A stretch of 36,159 nucleotides of DNA from NCBI GenBank assembly GCA_012522575.1, contig JAAYKE010000011.1, forward strand, positions 1 to 36,159. Direction: 5' to 3'. Every line of letters begins with the position of its first letter. Positions within the stretch are counted from its first letter, which is position 1. Shown here piece after piece: positions 1 through 7,366 of the stretch. The DNA is from Armatimonadota bacterium. Lineage in GTDB: Bacteria > Armatimonadota > UBA5829. The position numbers and the translations under genes were made by a program. A model generated the notes under the pieces. That model made no database searches. It was not told the origin of the DNA and worked only from the letters and a program-made list of their open reading frames with translations.

Positions 1-15
1 CATGTGGGTCAGGTG

Positions 16-411
16 ATGAAACGTTCGCGTGGTATTTGCCGTTTTGTATTGATTGCGGTTGCATAGGTGTCAATTGCATTGTGCGTTTAATCGTGCTCGT
101 CGTCGCGCACAACTGACCAGGTTGCCGACAGCCTGCCCGCCAAACCCGCTCCGGTCGAAAAAGAACCGGCTGCGGAAAAAGCGACTCCTCCCGCTGAAGA
201 TACAACCGCCGTCCAAAATGATGTTGCCGAAGCGCAAACACAAGCTCAGACGCCTGCGCCGAAAGATGATGCCACACAGGAGGAGCCGACCACAAGGGCA
301 AGCAAGGACACCTCCAACGCCTCGGCCAACAGAAAAGCCTCGCCGACACATAAGCGATATGCCGGGTATCCCGGGGAAGTCGCTTATGTCAAAGGGAGCA
401 ATAAAATCGCA
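16..411 (+). other. Interrupted 5' part of the polysaccharide deacetylase (lipoprotein leader and linker)
   Basis: Reading from ATG 16 in the frame of the downstream NodB domain gives a basic start (MKRSRGICR), a hydrophobic run (FVLIAVA, stop, VSIALCV, stop, SCSSS), and then a Pro/Ala/Glu/Lys-rich linker running straight into the catalytic domain. The frame is broken by TAG at 64-66 and TAA at 88-90. If each stop were one base away from a Leu or Ser codon, the run would be a normal lipoprotein signal peptide, with the lipobox cysteine at codon 94-96. From 91 to 411 the frame is open but has no ATG, GTG or TTG codon, so no ordinary start can replace the lost leader. This is either a genuinely inactivated leader or assembly error. 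The genetic code is not the cause, because TAG and TAA end other genes here. Confidence 0.6.
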
Positions 412-972
412 TTGACTTTCGACGCCGGAGCAAGCGCAGCGCCGACTCCTGATATCCTTAAAGCCCTGAAAGATGCCGACTTGAAGGTTACCTTCTTTTT
501 GACCGGCAAATGGTGCGAAAAGGAGCCTGAGCTTGTCAAAAGAATCGCGGCAGAGGGCCACGAGATAGCAAATCACAGCTACTCACACCCGGACTTCCGA
601 AAGATAAGCGACTCCGCAATAGCCGAACAACTCAACAAAACCGAAAACATCATCGTCAAGCTGACCGGCAACTCGACCAAGCCGTTTTTCAGGCCGCCAT
701 ACGGAGGGCGTGACAAGCGCGTGCTGAGCGTGGCGGGAAATCAGGGATATACCTCGATCTACTCGTCGCTGGATAGTTGGGATGCGTTCAAGAAAGGGAT
801 CACCAGCCAGCAGATCAGGGACCGCATATTAGAGCGCATACAGGGCGGAGATATAGTGTTGATGCACTGCGGAAGCGCGCCAACCGCCAAACAACTCCCC
901 GAATTGATAGAAAAATTGCACCAACGCGGATTTACCATAGTGAAAGTCTCGGAGTTGGTTGCGAGCAATTGA
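412..972 (+). CDS. Polysaccharide deacetylase (NodB domain), 5' end disrupted
   Basis: This is a carbohydrate esterase family 4 / NodB domain, which removes N-acetyl groups from chitin-like or peptidoglycan glycans outside the cell. All five family motifs are visible in order: TFDAG (metal and catalytic Asp; a common variant of TFDDG), HEIANHSYSHPDF (the H-x3-H metal ligands), RPPYGGRD, DSWDA, and VLMHCG near the end. The TTG at 412 is only the first start-type codon in this frame after the stops. It encodes a residue inside the first strand of the domain (IALTFDAG), so it is unlikely to be the natural start. The natural product was probably a lipoprotein starting at 16 (see the 16-411 entry). 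The domain itself is intact, so the loss is recent or an assembly artefact. It converges with the minus-strand gene ending at 981, leaving only 8 bases between them. Confidence 0.8.
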   Translation: MTFDAGASAAPTPDILKALKDADLKVTFFLTGKWCEKEPELVKRIAAEGHEIANHSYSHPDFRKISDSAIAEQLNKTENIIVKLTGNSTKPFFRPPYGGRDKRVLSVAGNQGYTSIYSSLDSWDAFKKGITSQQIRDRILERIQGGDIVLMHCGSAPTAKQLPELIEKLHQRGFTIVKVSELVASN

Positions 973-980
973 TGCGGCGG

Positions 981-3392
981 CTAGGGAACGCCCGCCCACA
1001 GCTTCTCCCAGTCATCTGAGGAATTGGTGAATATGGAGTAGACGTAATAGTCGGTGGGATCCGGCCAGTAGTCCGGGTCTATCAGCTCTGTGCCGAGCAC
1101 TCCCGTCACCGCGATATAATCCCCGACCTGCGGAGTCGAGTTGTATTTGTCCACTATATGCGTGCGGATTCCCCGAACCGGCATAGGCGGCGTGTCCTTT
1201 GTTTTTGTGCCGTCGATGAGAGCGGAGCCGTCGTCGATATAGACCGCTCCGTCCATTGTATCGATCCAGGTCACACGCCCAAACACGCGCACTCTAAGCC
1301 CGACAGTGCAAAGCCCTTCTGATTTGCCGGCCAGCACAGGTTGGTTTGGCCCGGAGCGACCGAGGGAAGTCTGTGACATGCCCAGCGGCTTGGGCAGTGA
1401 TGTTCTCGGGCTGCCAAGTGACCACTGCGACGCATACACGGTGGCCTCCCTGCCGTATATTCCAAGCGCGCCAATAATGGTCAATCCCCGCATCAATTGA
1501 GGAGTCGGACCTGATCCGCCGGGCAGCAGAACCGCTATGCCGGACGCCCGGTTGTCGTCCTCGACATAGACTTTACGGCACATTTTGCCTCCCTCATAGA
1601 CAAGGTGCGGGCTGATGTAGGTGACAACTTTATCCTCTAAGATAGCTCCCAGTTTGTCTTTGGACGCCTTGAGGTCGCCAACGCTGCGCGGAGCCGGGGA
1701 CTCGAAGCGCACCCCGTCAATTGCGGATACGTGCCACTGAAGCGCAAACAGGTGTTCAAATTCGAGAAACACTGTCGCCACTCCCATTTCTCCTGCAGTG
1801 ACAGTGATCGCAGCCGGATGCCAGGTGGCATCGTTGGTGAATGACGAGCCGTGCCACCATACTATATCCTGGCTGCGCGGATCGACTCCGCCATTTGGGT
1901 CCACCCCGATTTTGACCTCGGTATATCCATCCTCTCCGCCGGATTGATATGTCATAAATCGCGCCGACAATGTGTAGAAATCTCCGGGATCGACGTAGAC
2001 GCGCTGGAATACGCCCCCGTTTTTGTAGCCAAGGTTGGCCCCGGCTCCAAGGAAATAGCTGCCGTTATATGCTGTAACCCCGGCCAGCCATTTGGCAGAG
2101 CCGCCGGTCGGATATGGCCCTATCAAGCCATCTATTGGATGATATCCTGACACGCCCTCCTGGGTCGTATATTGAACCCAGGGACTGAGGCTGTGTCCCT
2201 GCCCGGGCTGTGTATCCTCGAAATCTCCGTTGACCAGCCCCCAGCCTATATCCGGCAGAGTCCAGAATGTGGACTTTTGCGATGAGGCGTCCTGATATCC
2301 GGGCCTTCGACTCCATACGCGGAAGTTATACTGCCTGCCATCCGCAAGGGAATTAAGGGTTACCTTGTGCTTCGTTACCAATGACATCAACTCGTCGGTA
2401 AATATATGAGGCCCGTTTTCCAGCCAGTATTCAACCTGCGTGGTCGATGGTGTATCGGTGCGCCACTCTATTACAATAGACCCGTTTGGATCGACCTTTG
2501 TGACGATCTCCGAGAACCATATCGGCGTGGTAAAGGATAAGTCGTCAGACACCCAACTGAGCCTGCCAGGAGCCGCGCTTGTGATTCGATAGTAGTATTG
2601 TGTGGACGGAGTCAGGTTTTCGATTGTGACGCTGTGATATGTAGTCGGCGTCTGCTCGACGGCGGATTGATTGTATGATTTGGTTGTGCCATAATCGATC
2701 TGCGAGGTGGAGGCGACGTTTGTGCTCCATGTGATTATTACGGCTGTGTCCGGATTGGATGGGTCGGCCTCCACTATCGGGCCATAGTCCGTCAGAACCG
2801 GCGGCTGCGGGCTGAAGTCGACTTTATCCCACAGCGTAGACATAACAGCCGACGAATTTGGCTGGTATGATTCGATGAACAGGGTATATGTGCCGGACTG
2901 CGGCACCTCTATTGTTCTGACGCACCAGTCCTGCGACCAGGGGAAATCCTCCCACGACTGCACACTGTCGCGGTTTTGGGTGGTTCCGACGGCCAATCCC
3001 ATTCGAACACGACAGCCGTTGTCATAGGCAGAGCCGTCGTATCTTTCGGAATATGCGCGTGCGGTAACGCTGATGGAAGCGGCTCCTCCTGACCAGGTGA
3101 ACGTCTGGCAGACGCCGCCGTTTCCCGTAGTTTCGTATGACTCGACCCCGCATACGGAGTTGCCATCAGGCGCGCCGACAGGGTCCAAAAGAGTGAATTG
3201 ACAGGAATCGACGCTGACGCATCCCGTCACCGGCTCTGCCGGCTGTGCGCCGGGCGAAGGCTGGTAGGAATAGGTTATCCACGAATCCAGTCCCTGTTCG
3301 AATCCGGGGTTGGAAACAGGGCTTTGGGCGAGCGCCGGCGCGCCGCCCAAAATCGCGCATATACAAATTATGACGCATATCCTATTCGCCAT
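981..3392 (-). CDS. Large exported multidomain protein (carbohydrate-binding-like, FnIII and OB-like modules)
   Basis: An 803-residue exported protein of unknown function. A signal peptide is clear (MANRICVIICICAILGGAPALA, cleavage before QSPV). An N-terminal jelly-roll-like module starts with NPGFEQGLDSW and carries many cysteines. Two fibronectin type III-like repeats follow (about residues 200-290 and 290-380), the first with the usual TWSTNV...SQIDYG...L-P-x-T-x-YYYRI pattern. A second NGDFED-type module lies at about 385-570. The C-terminus has two OB-like segments (about 575-665 and 690-780); the last contains FGRVTWID...YIDDGSALIDG...GDYIAVTGVLG. That segment matches the whole mature part of the small protein at 3492-3962, its upstream neighbour, with which it probably shares a transcript across a 99-base gap. 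Such proteins are usually cell-surface adhesins or glycan binders; no catalytic motif was seen. The start at 3392 has a close GGTGA. Confidence 0.85.
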   Translation of the reverse strand: MANRICVIICICAILGGAPALAQSPVSNPGFEQGLDSWITYSYQPSPGAQPAEPVTGCVSVDSCQFTLLDPVGAPDGNSVCGVESYETTGNGGVCQTFTWSGGAASISVTARAYSERYDGSAYDNGCRVRMGLAVGTTQNRDSVQSWEDFPWSQDWCVRTIEVPQSGTYTLFIESYQPNSSAVMSTLWDKVDFSPQPPVLTDYGPIVEADPSNPDTAVIITWSTNVASTSQIDYGTTKSYNQSAVEQTPTTYHSVTIENLTPSTQYYYRITSAAPGRLSWVSDDLSFTTPIWFSEIVTKVDPNGSIVIEWRTDTPSTTQVEYWLENGPHIFTDELMSLVTKHKVTLNSLADGRQYNFRVWSRRPGYQDASSQKSTFWTLPDIGWGLVNGDFEDTQPGQGHSLSPWVQYTTQEGVSGYHPIDGLIGPYPTGGSAKWLAGVTAYNGSYFLGAGANLGYKNGGVFQRVYVDPGDFYTLSARFMTYQSGGEDGYTEVKIGVDPNGGVDPRSQDIVWWHGSSFTNDATWHPAAITVTAGEMGVATVFLEFEHLFALQWHVSAIDGVRFESPAPRSVGDLKASKDKLGAILEDKVVTYISPHLVYEGGKMCRKVYVEDDNRASGIAVLLPGGSGPTPQLMRGLTIIGALGIYGREATVYASQWSLGSPRTSLPKPLGMSQTSLGRSGPNQPVLAGKSEGLCTVGLRVRVFGRVTWIDTMDGAVYIDDGSALIDGTKTKDTPPMPVRGIRTHIVDKYNSTPQVGDYIAVTGVLGTELIDPDYWPDPTDYYVYSIFTNSSDDWEKLWAGVP

Positions 3393-3491
3393 TCGTCACC
3401 GTGTTTCTTCGAGATATATCCCCGAAGCATATTACGCGACTGTAGGCGGCCAGACGCTGAGAAACATATTTATAAGGTTCGCGGAGATGCC

Positions 3492-3962
3492 TTATAGAAC
3501 AGGGAAGATGTCGTCTTGACATCGCACTCTAAGGTTGGGCTGTATAGCGCCATTGGACGGCGGAACCAGCATCGCGCTGACGATCCCCGTAACTATTACC
3601 CTGTCATTGACCGCGGGCGGGTTAATGGCCGCAACGCCGTCGGCAAGTCCGCCATAGCTGACCCTGATGCCCACCAGAGGGGTTCCCGCGTTCTGTGTTC
3701 CGTCGCGCCTTGCCGAGCCATCATCAATATAAAAATATCGATTGGCAGAGTCGACGAAGGTCACTTTGCCGTAGGTTCGGATAAGCAGGCCGATGTTGTT
3801 TGGCCCTGATCCTCCGCTGACACCCGGAGTATACTGATTGAGCGCCGAACCTCCGATAGCGTTGGCAGAGAGATACAGCGGAGCCGGCGCTTCGCCTGCC
3901 ATCGCAGCACACGCGCAGAACATACATACTATGGCGGCTACGGCGATAATTGCTGATTTCAT
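3492..3962 (-). CDS. Small exported OB-like domain protein
   Basis: A 156-residue exported protein of unknown function. The signal peptide is obvious (MKSAIIAVAAIVCMFCACAAMAG, cleavage before EAPAP). The mature part is essentially one OB-like module: YGKVTFVD, then YIDDGSARRDG, GIRVSYGG, and VNDRVIVTGIVSA. It matches the C-terminal module of the 803-residue protein encoded just downstream (FGRVTWID, YIDDGSALIDG, GIRTHI, VGDYIAVTGVLG), so the two are modular paralogues. ATG 3962 is supported by GAGGTGA about 10 bases upstream. It is probably the first gene of a two-gene minus-strand unit. OB folds of this exported type are often predicted to bind nucleic acid or oligosaccharide, but nothing here proves a ligand. 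Confidence 0.8.
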   Translation of the reverse strand: MKSAIIAVAAIVCMFCACAAMAGEAPAPLYLSANAIGGSALNQYTPGVSGGSGPNNIGLLIRTYGKVTFVDSANRYFYIDDGSARRDGTQNAGTPLVGIRVSYGGLADGVAAINPPAVNDRVIVTGIVSAMLVPPSNGAIQPNLRVRCQDDIFPVL

Positions 3963-4158
3963 TTCTTGTTTTCACCTCAACGTCCGGCCTGAGCCGGAAC
4001 CGGATGCGCTCGATATAGTTGGCGACACCCGCTGCGGATCGACGAGATTTTACACCGATCCCTATTAGCTTTATACCTCATTGCGCGCCGTTTGGCAATA
4101 GGCAGAAGCAATTTTCTGCGGCAAAATACGGTTGAGATTCAAAAGACGACATGTTAAC

Positions 4159-5433
4159 ATGCCGAGAAATGACAACTGTGAGGTCAGCAGATTGAGACTA
4201 CGAGATATTACCATTCGTGCGCGAGTCCTGGAGGCGGTGCGCGAAGCGCGAATCACCGACATCCACACCCATCTGTTTTCGAACAATTTCCCGCAGCTTC
4301 TATTGCGCGGCATAGATGATCTGTTGACCTATCACTACCTGGCTGCGGAGACCCTGCGATGGGGAGTGATCTCACCTGATGGGTTTTGGAAGCGCTCAAA
4401 GAGGGAGCAGGCTGATCTGGTATGGAAAACGCTGTTTATCGACCATTCCCCTGTCAGTGAAGCGTGCAGAGGGGTTCTGACTGTGCTGGATCGCTTTGGC
4501 CTGGATACGGCCTCTCGAGACCTCAACTCCTACCGTAAATTCTTTGACGCCCTGTCCGCTGACGAGCATGTTGACCGGGTCTTTGAGCTTGCCGGGGTAG
4601 ACTCGGTGGTGATGACAAACGATCCGTTTGATGAGACTGAAAGATACACCTGGCAGGCCGACCCGAAAATAGATGAACGATTCAAGCCGGCGCTGAGGCT
4701 GGATTCCATGCTCTATGAATGGGAGTCTACCGAGGACTTTATGCGGGAATGGGGATACAACGTCAGCGATTATGTAGATATTAAAACGTGCAAGGAGGTC
4801 AGGCGGTTTCTCATAAACTGGATCGACAATATGAACCCGGTTTATATAGCCTCGTCGCTGCCCGCGGATTTTGCATTTCCTGATGGATCTGCGCGGTCGC
4901 GGCTGATTTCGGAATGCGTGCTGCCGATTGCCGAGGAGCGCGGCATTCCGGTCGCGCTGATGATCGGCGTCAAAAGACAGGTCAATTCCGAGCTTAAATC
5001 AGCGGGCGATTCAGTTGGCGCTGCGAGCCTGACTTCTGTCGAGCGTCTGTGCCAACTGTATCCGCACAACAAGTTTTTGATCACGATGCTTTCGCGAGAA
5101 AATCAGCATGAGCTGTGCGTTTTGGCCAGAAAGTTCGCCAATCTTATGATATTCGGCTGCTGGTGGTTCCTTAATACCCCGAGCCTGCTGGAGGAAACAA
5201 CGCGCATGCGGCTGGACCTGCTTGGCTTGAGCATGATACCGCAGCATTCCGATAGTCGGGTGCTTGATCAGCTCATATATAAGTGGGAACACTCTAAGGC
5301 TGTCATCGGAGATGCGCTGGCAAGGCAGTATGAGAACCTTGCAGCTACCGGATGGAACGTAACCGACGAAGAAATCCGTCGGGATGTCGCCGATTTGTTC
5401 GGAGGCAATTTTAGCTCATTTGCGGACAGATAG
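4159..5433 (+). CDS. Uronate isomerase-like amidohydrolase
   Basis: A member of the amidohydrolase superfamily closest in pattern to glucuronate/uronate isomerase (UxaC), which converts hexuronates to keto-uronates. Visible signs are the metal-binding DIHTHLF near the N-terminus (H36, H38 from this start), the helical insert after it (LLTYHYLAAE...FWKRSKREQADLVWKTLF), a KFLITML strand, the FGCWWFLNTPSLLEE segment, and the C-terminal DSRVLDQLIYKWEHSK segment. The fit is recognisable but divergent, so the true substrate is uncertain. ATG 4159 is chosen; an in-frame TTG at 4132 would add nine basic residues, and neither start has a good ribosome site. The TAG stop at 5431-5433 is followed at once, in the same frame, by the TTG start of an M14 peptidase, which suggests coupled translation. 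Confidence 0.75.
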   Translation: MPRNDNCEVSRLRLRDITIRARVLEAVREARITDIHTHLFSNNFPQLLLRGIDDLLTYHYLAAETLRWGVISPDGFWKRSKREQADLVWKTLFIDHSPVSEACRGVLTVLDRFGLDTASRDLNSYRKFFDALSADEHVDRVFELAGVDSVVMTNDPFDETERYTWQADPKIDERFKPALRLDSMLYEWESTEDFMREWGYNVSDYVDIKTCKEVRRFLINWIDNMNPVYIASSLPADFAFPDGSARSRLISECVLPIAEERGIPVALMIGVKRQVNSELKSAGDSVGAASLTSVERLCQLYPHNKFLITMLSRENQHELCVLARKFANLMIFGCWWFLNTPSLLEETTRMRLDLLGLSMIPQHSDSRVLDQLIYKWEHSKAVIGDALARQYENLAATGWNVTDEEIRRDVADLFGGNFSSFADR

Positions 5434-6210
5434 TTGGCGAAAAGAAACTACGAAACCCTGATAGACAGACTGCATAATATAGCTGCCAAGCCGAATGCCC
5501 AACTGCTGCAGATCGGTGAGTTCGAGGCGTGCGGAAAATCATATCCCATGTTCTGCGTTCGCATCGGCAAAGATGCCTCGGCGAAAAAGAGAGTGATGAT
5601 CAATGCGGGAATCCACGGCGACGAGCCGGGCGGAGTTGAGGCTGCGTTGGCTTTTATGGATCGCATCGCCACCGCTGATGGACTGCGTGATCGGTTCGAT
5701 TTCACCGTGTTGCCCTGTAATAATCCCACCGGTTGGGAACGTAACACCAGGGAAAATGTGAACGGAATAGACCTTAATCGGGAGTTTAACGCGCCCAAAC
5801 CCGCCCCGGAGGCCGGGATAATATCAAAAACTCTGCAGGGCAAATGCTTTGACTTGATCTTTGAGATGCACGAAGATGTGGACTGTCCGGGGTTTTATAT
5901 GTATGAAATTGCCGAGGACCCGGCTGCATATATCGGAGAGCAGATCATAGAGGCCGCAGAATCGATTGGATGTCCGATAAACAGGGATGAATGCATCGAG
6001 GGAACCCCTGCCGCCAACGGCCTGATCCGACCTAAAATAGTGAAATTTCGCAAGACACGGCTGCCGCTGGCTATATTTGCATGGCGAACCTGCGGCGGCC
6101 ATGTAATCACGCTGGAGCCGCCCGTCACCGGGCTTTCCATTGAAAAACGAGTTCAGATACAGCTTATCGCCCTGACGATTGCCCTCGATTCTTTAGCAGC
6201 AGCGGAATAA
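5434..6210 (+). CDS. M14-family zinc carboxypeptidase / AstE-AspA-like hydrolase
   Basis: A 258-residue metallohydrolase of the M14 type (zinc carboxypeptidase, succinylglutamate desuccinylase/aspartoacylase branch). Zinc ligands and substrate residues are in the expected order: H61 and E64 in AGIHGDEPGG, N115-R116 in GIDLNREF, the third ligand H146 in FEMHEDVD, and a catalytic Glu in VITLEPP (E228). No signal peptide is present, so it should act in the cytoplasm on a small amide or peptide. The start is TTG 5434, directly after the TAG of the uronate-isomerase-like gene and in the same frame. The first in-frame ATG lies well inside the domain, so TTG initiation by re-initiating ribosomes (or readthrough) must be used. 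Its last 47 bases overlap the 3' end of the opposing MFS gene. Confidence 0.8.
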   Translation: MAKRNYETLIDRLHNIAAKPNAQLLQIGEFEACGKSYPMFCVRIGKDASAKKRVMINAGIHGDEPGGVEAALAFMDRIATADGLRDRFDFTVLPCNNPTGWERNTRENVNGIDLNREFNAPKPAPEAGIISKTLQGKCFDLIFEMHEDVDCPGFYMYEIAEDPAAYIGEQIIEAAESIGCPINRDECIEGTPAANGLIRPKIVKFRKTRLPLAIFAWRTCGGHVITLEPPVTGLSIEKRVQIQLIALTIALDSLAAAE

Positions 6211-7366
6211 AAATGGCCAGGTTTATGATCAGCATGGCCACGCACACCCAAAGGGCATTGCGCATGCCTACATGATCCGCCGCCTGACCTATCGCCGGAG
6301 GAAAGATTGCCGCGCCCACCGCTCCCGCCGATACCACCACCGCCAGCACTGTCCCTGACTGCACCGGATGAAGCGCGCTTGCACGACTGACAATGGTCGG
6401 CCAGGCCGGCCCTAATGCAAACCCGAGCAAAATCACAGCCGGCAGCGCAACTGTTTCCGATTGAGTAGTCAACAGCGTGATCTGACAGATGAGAGCGAAG
6501 CCGTGCGCGACTACAATGATCGCATAATCCGACAAATATCTGGCCGTCCAGACGGCGAAATATCGCCCTATGCCGATTCCTCCCCAAAACAACGCCACGC
6601 TTGCAGCAGCCAGAGGCGCGCCGGTTGCCAGGTCTTCTTTGAAATATCGCGCCAGCCAGTTCGCCTGCCCGCTTTCTGCAGCGACATAAAACAGCACGCC
6701 CAGGGACAGCACTATCACCGCGCGATCTTTGAACACCGACCGCCAATCCCCGTGTTGAGCATCCCCAACAGGGCGTTCTTCCCGTTTTCTGATCGCGGCA
6801 AAGATCACCAACGCCGCGATGACGCACAAAGCCGCAGTCAGCACAAATGCCCATCGCCAATAGTCGATATTAATCGCAATCAGCCAGGTCACGGAGAGCG
6901 GCCCCGCGACTGCGCCGAGGGCAAAAAAGACCTGACCGTAGTTCATAATGGAGGTGCGCCGCTTCGGGCTGGTCACATCGGCTATAATTCCTACCGCTAT
7001 CGCCTCGGTAAATCCGCCGCCCGCGCCCATTACTAGGGACATAACGATCGCCATTGGGTAGGTGTTTATGCAGCCAAACCCAAGGCTGCCGAGCGCCATC
7101 AGCAGACATCCGACCATCAGCACAGGCAGCTTGCCGATTGTATCGGAATACTTTCCACCCAAAAGCACACATACGACGAACGCCGCCATTGAGACGCGAA
7201 AAAGCCAGCCGATCAGCGTATCGGAGTCGTGGCAGATAGGGCTGATCTGGTTGAGAGCCGCTGCAAAGATGGTATATACCAGCGCGTAACCAGCCAGGCC
7301 GCCGATTGCCGACACTATCGCGAGTCTGCGATAGCCCGGGGATAGATTATTCGCCGTATCAGTCAA
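6164..7366 (-). CDS. MFS transporter
   Basis: A 400-residue major facilitator superfamily permease with about 12 hydrophobic segments in two halves. The conserved loop 2-3 motif A is visible as GGKYSDTIGK (Gly, Asp and basic residues conserved), and a central cytoplasmic loop carries RKREERP between the sixth and seventh segments. It acts in the inner membrane; the substrate cannot be told, although the nearby uronate-isomerase-like and propeller genes make a sugar acid or other small organic acid possible. The start is TTG 7366, immediately after the TAG of the upstream propeller gene and in the same frame, about 15 residues before the first membrane segment, as expected for the family. The 3' end overlaps the opposing M14 gene by 47 bases. 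Confidence 0.85.
   Translation of the reverse strand: MTDTANNLSPGYRRLAIVSAIGGLAGYALVYTIFAAALNQISPICHDSDTLIGWLFRVSMAAFVVCVLLGGKYSDTIGKLPVLMVGCLLMALGSLGFGCINTYPMAIVMSLVMGAGGGFTEAIAVGIIADVTSPKRRTSIMNYGQVFFALGAVAGPLSVTWLIAINIDYWRWAFVLTAALCVIAALVIFAAIRKREERPVGDAQHGDWRSVFKDRAVIVLSLGVLFYVAAESGQANWLARYFKEDLATGAPLAAASVALFWGGIGIGRYFAVWTARYLSDYAIIVVAHGFALICQITLLTTQSETVALPAVILLGFALGPAWPTIVSRASALHPVQSGTVLAVVVSAGAVGAAIFPPAIGQAADHVGMRNALWVCVAMLIINLAIFIPLLLKNRGQSSGR

Noticed and set aside
64-90. TAG/TAA reassignment as an explanation for the broken deacetylase leader
   Set aside because: TAG ends nuoJ, nuoM, the PfkB kinase, the restriction endonuclease and others at family-normal lengths, and TAA ends hpf, nuoI, nuoL and the aldolase, so both act as stops here.
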